From Methylobacterium oxalidis (GTDB lineage Bacteria; Pseudomonadota; Alphaproteobacteria; Rhizobiales; Beijerinckiaceae): 64,000 bases of DNA. Of the stretch, positions 63,076-64,000 are shown in pieces. Each line of letters starts with the position of its first letter. Positions within the stretch are counted from its first letter, which is position 1. The DNA is taken from assembly GCF_007992195.1 (NCBI RefSeq), contig NZ_BJZU01000020.1:28366-92365 (forward strand), read 5' to 3'. The translations under genes and the position numbers were made by a program. The notes under the pieces are model-generated. The model was not told the DNA's origin, ran no database searches, and saw only the letters and a program-made list of their open reading frames with translations.

Positions 63076-64000
63076 TCAGGCCACCAGGGCCTGACCGATC
63101 TCCTCAACCGCCGTGCCGTGCGTGAAGCGCGCGAACTGCTCGATCGCGGCCGGCCGTCCCATCAGGTAGCCCTGTGCCGCCTGGCAATCCTCGGCGGCGA
63201 GGAAGCGCAGCTCGGCGTCCGTCTCCACGCCCTCGGCGAGGACCGGCAGCCCGAGGCCGCGCCCCAGGCCCAGAACCGAGCGCACGATGGCCGCCGTCTG
63301 CTCGTTGGCATCCACCGACCGGATGAAGGAGCCGTCGATCTTGATCTTGTCGAACGGATAGGCGCGCAGGTTCGACAGCGAGGAATATCCGGTTCCGAAA
63401 TCGTCCATGGCGATCCGCACGCCGAGCGCCTTGAGCTGGCGCAGCGTCGACTGGGCCCGGGACGGGTCACGGATCAGCGCCGTCTCGGTGATCTCGATCT
63501 CGAGGCGTTCCGGCTTCAGCCCCGTCCGGAACAGGCTCTCGTGGACGAGCTGAACGAAGTGGGGCGCGTGGATCTGAACGGCCGACACATTGACGGCCAC
63601 CGTGAGAGGGTTGGCCCAGCTCGCGGCCTCCCGGCAGGCTTCCCGCAGCACCCACTCACCGATCTGCAGGATGACGCCGCTCTCCTCGGCGATCGGGATG
63701 AAGACCGCCGGCGAGATCGCCCCGCGCTCGGGATGCCGCCAGCGCAGGAGCACCTCGAATCCGGTTACGGACCCGTTCCGGACGTCGGTCTGAGGCTGGT
63801 AGACGAGGTGCATCTCGCCGCGGGCGACGGCGTGGCGCAGGTCGTGCTCGAGGAGGCGGCGCTCCCGCACCTGCGCACCCATCTTCGCTTCGAAGAAGCG
63901 GTAGGTTCCCCGGCCCTCCGACTTCGCCCGGTAGAGGGCGGTGTCGGCGTAGCTCAGGAGCATGGCCCGCTCGGTCGCGTCGTCGGGGTAGAGCGCGATA
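63076..64000 (-). CDS. GGDEF-EAL protein, C-terminal part (5' end outside window)
   Basis: About 308 residues of the C-terminal part are visible. The first 45 (IALYPDDATERAMLLSYADT followed by ALYRAKSEGRG) are the end of a GGDEF domain. The EAL domain begins RRLLEHDLRHAVARGEMHLV; its catalytic signature reads EVLLRW rather than EALLRW, with the Glu kept. The Asp pair and loop 6 are present (MDDFGTGYSSLSNL), as is KIDGSFI with the catalytic Lys. It is therefore probably an active cyclic-di-GMP phosphodiesterase; the GGDEF part cannot be judged. Confidence 0.9.
   Translation of the reverse strand, partial: IALYPDDATERAMLLSYADTALYRAKSEGRGTYRFFEAKMGAQVRERRLLEHDLRHAVARGEMHLVYQPQTDVRNGSVTGFEVLLRWRHPERGAISPAVFIPIAEESGVILQIGEWVLREACREAASWANPLTVAVNVSAVQIHAPHFVQLVHESLFRTGLKPERLEIEITETALIRDPSRAQSTLRQLKALGVRIAMDDFGTGYSSLSNLRAYPFDKIKIDGSFIRSVDANEQTAAIVRSVLGLGRGLGLPVLAEGVETDAELRFLAAEDCQAAQGYLMGRPAAIEQFARFTHGTAVEEIGQALVA

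Overview
The window is a gene-dense stretch of a very GC-rich chromosome. It fits an alphaproteobacterium of the order Hyphomicrobiales, most likely Methylobacterium or a close relative. The grounds are an Irr-type Fur regulator next to fabA-fabB-fabI, the ruvB/ybgC/tolQRAB order, a bfd-bfr pair, dense Hyphomicrobiales-style gene content, and several exact matches to the alphaproteobacterial general-stress (sigma-EcfG) promoter, GGAAC-N16-CGTT. The genus is an inference. I found no tRNA, rRNA, insertion sequence, prophage or CRISPR array, so this looks like core chromosome with a few accessory islands.

Layout. 1-4 kb: the end of a fructose PTS operon (fruK, fruA) and an OprB-type porin. 4-11 kb: a mix of redox and envelope genes (NDUFA9-like protein, EI24 membrane protein, kelch protein, amine oxidase, cupin, 2-hydroxyacid dehydrogenase, SH3 protein). 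11-16 kb: irr, an RMF-like small protein, a YoaK-family protein and the unsaturated fatty-acid genes fabA-fabB-fabI, with a 38-residue membrane protein between fabB and fabI. 16-23 kb: ScsB/DsbD-like reductase, aminopeptidase P, prmA and ilvD. 23-26 kb: a NepR-like small protein, then modABC for molybdate uptake. 26-35 kb: nudC, a HIT protein, a universal stress protein, a DUF4142 protein, carbonic anhydrase, NUDIX, DUF429, a CoA ester lyase, dut, an Rrf2 protein and an HD-GYP protein. 35-40 kb: a GH15 glucoamylase-like protein and an ammonium transporter behind a possible sigma-54 promoter. 39-47 kb: ruvB, a chemoreceptor, ybgC and tolQRAB. 47-50.5 kb: a porin without a visible signal peptide, small secreted proteins, and bfr/bfd. 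50.7-51.6 kb: an HDAC-like deacetylase. 51.6-55.9 kb: a peptide export locus. 56-64 kb: DUF1206, PsiF, 5-formyl-THF cyclo-ligase, a collagen-like protein, a trypsin-like protease, a second HD-GYP protein, a DUF2336 protein and the end of a GGDEF-EAL protein.

Two systems stand out. The first is a class II microcin/bacteriocin-style locus. A HlyD adaptor and an ABC exporter with an intact C39 (double-glycine) peptidase are divergent from a 75-residue glycine-rich peptide that carries a double-glycine leader, a strong ribosome binding site and a perfect 10-bp hairpin after the stop. No immunity gene or outer-membrane partner is recognisable beside it. The second is a scattered general-stress regulon. 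Five exact GGAAC-N16-CGTT promoters each lie 29-89 bases before a gene on the same strand. One drives a small basic protein that resembles NepR, the anti-sigma factor of this very response, which would make a feedback loop.

Iron control also links genes here: Irr is encoded at 11 kb, and the promoter region of bfd-bfr at 50.4 kb holds a near match to the Irr box. Starts were chosen from ribosome binding sites and family N termini; several genes use GTG or TTG.
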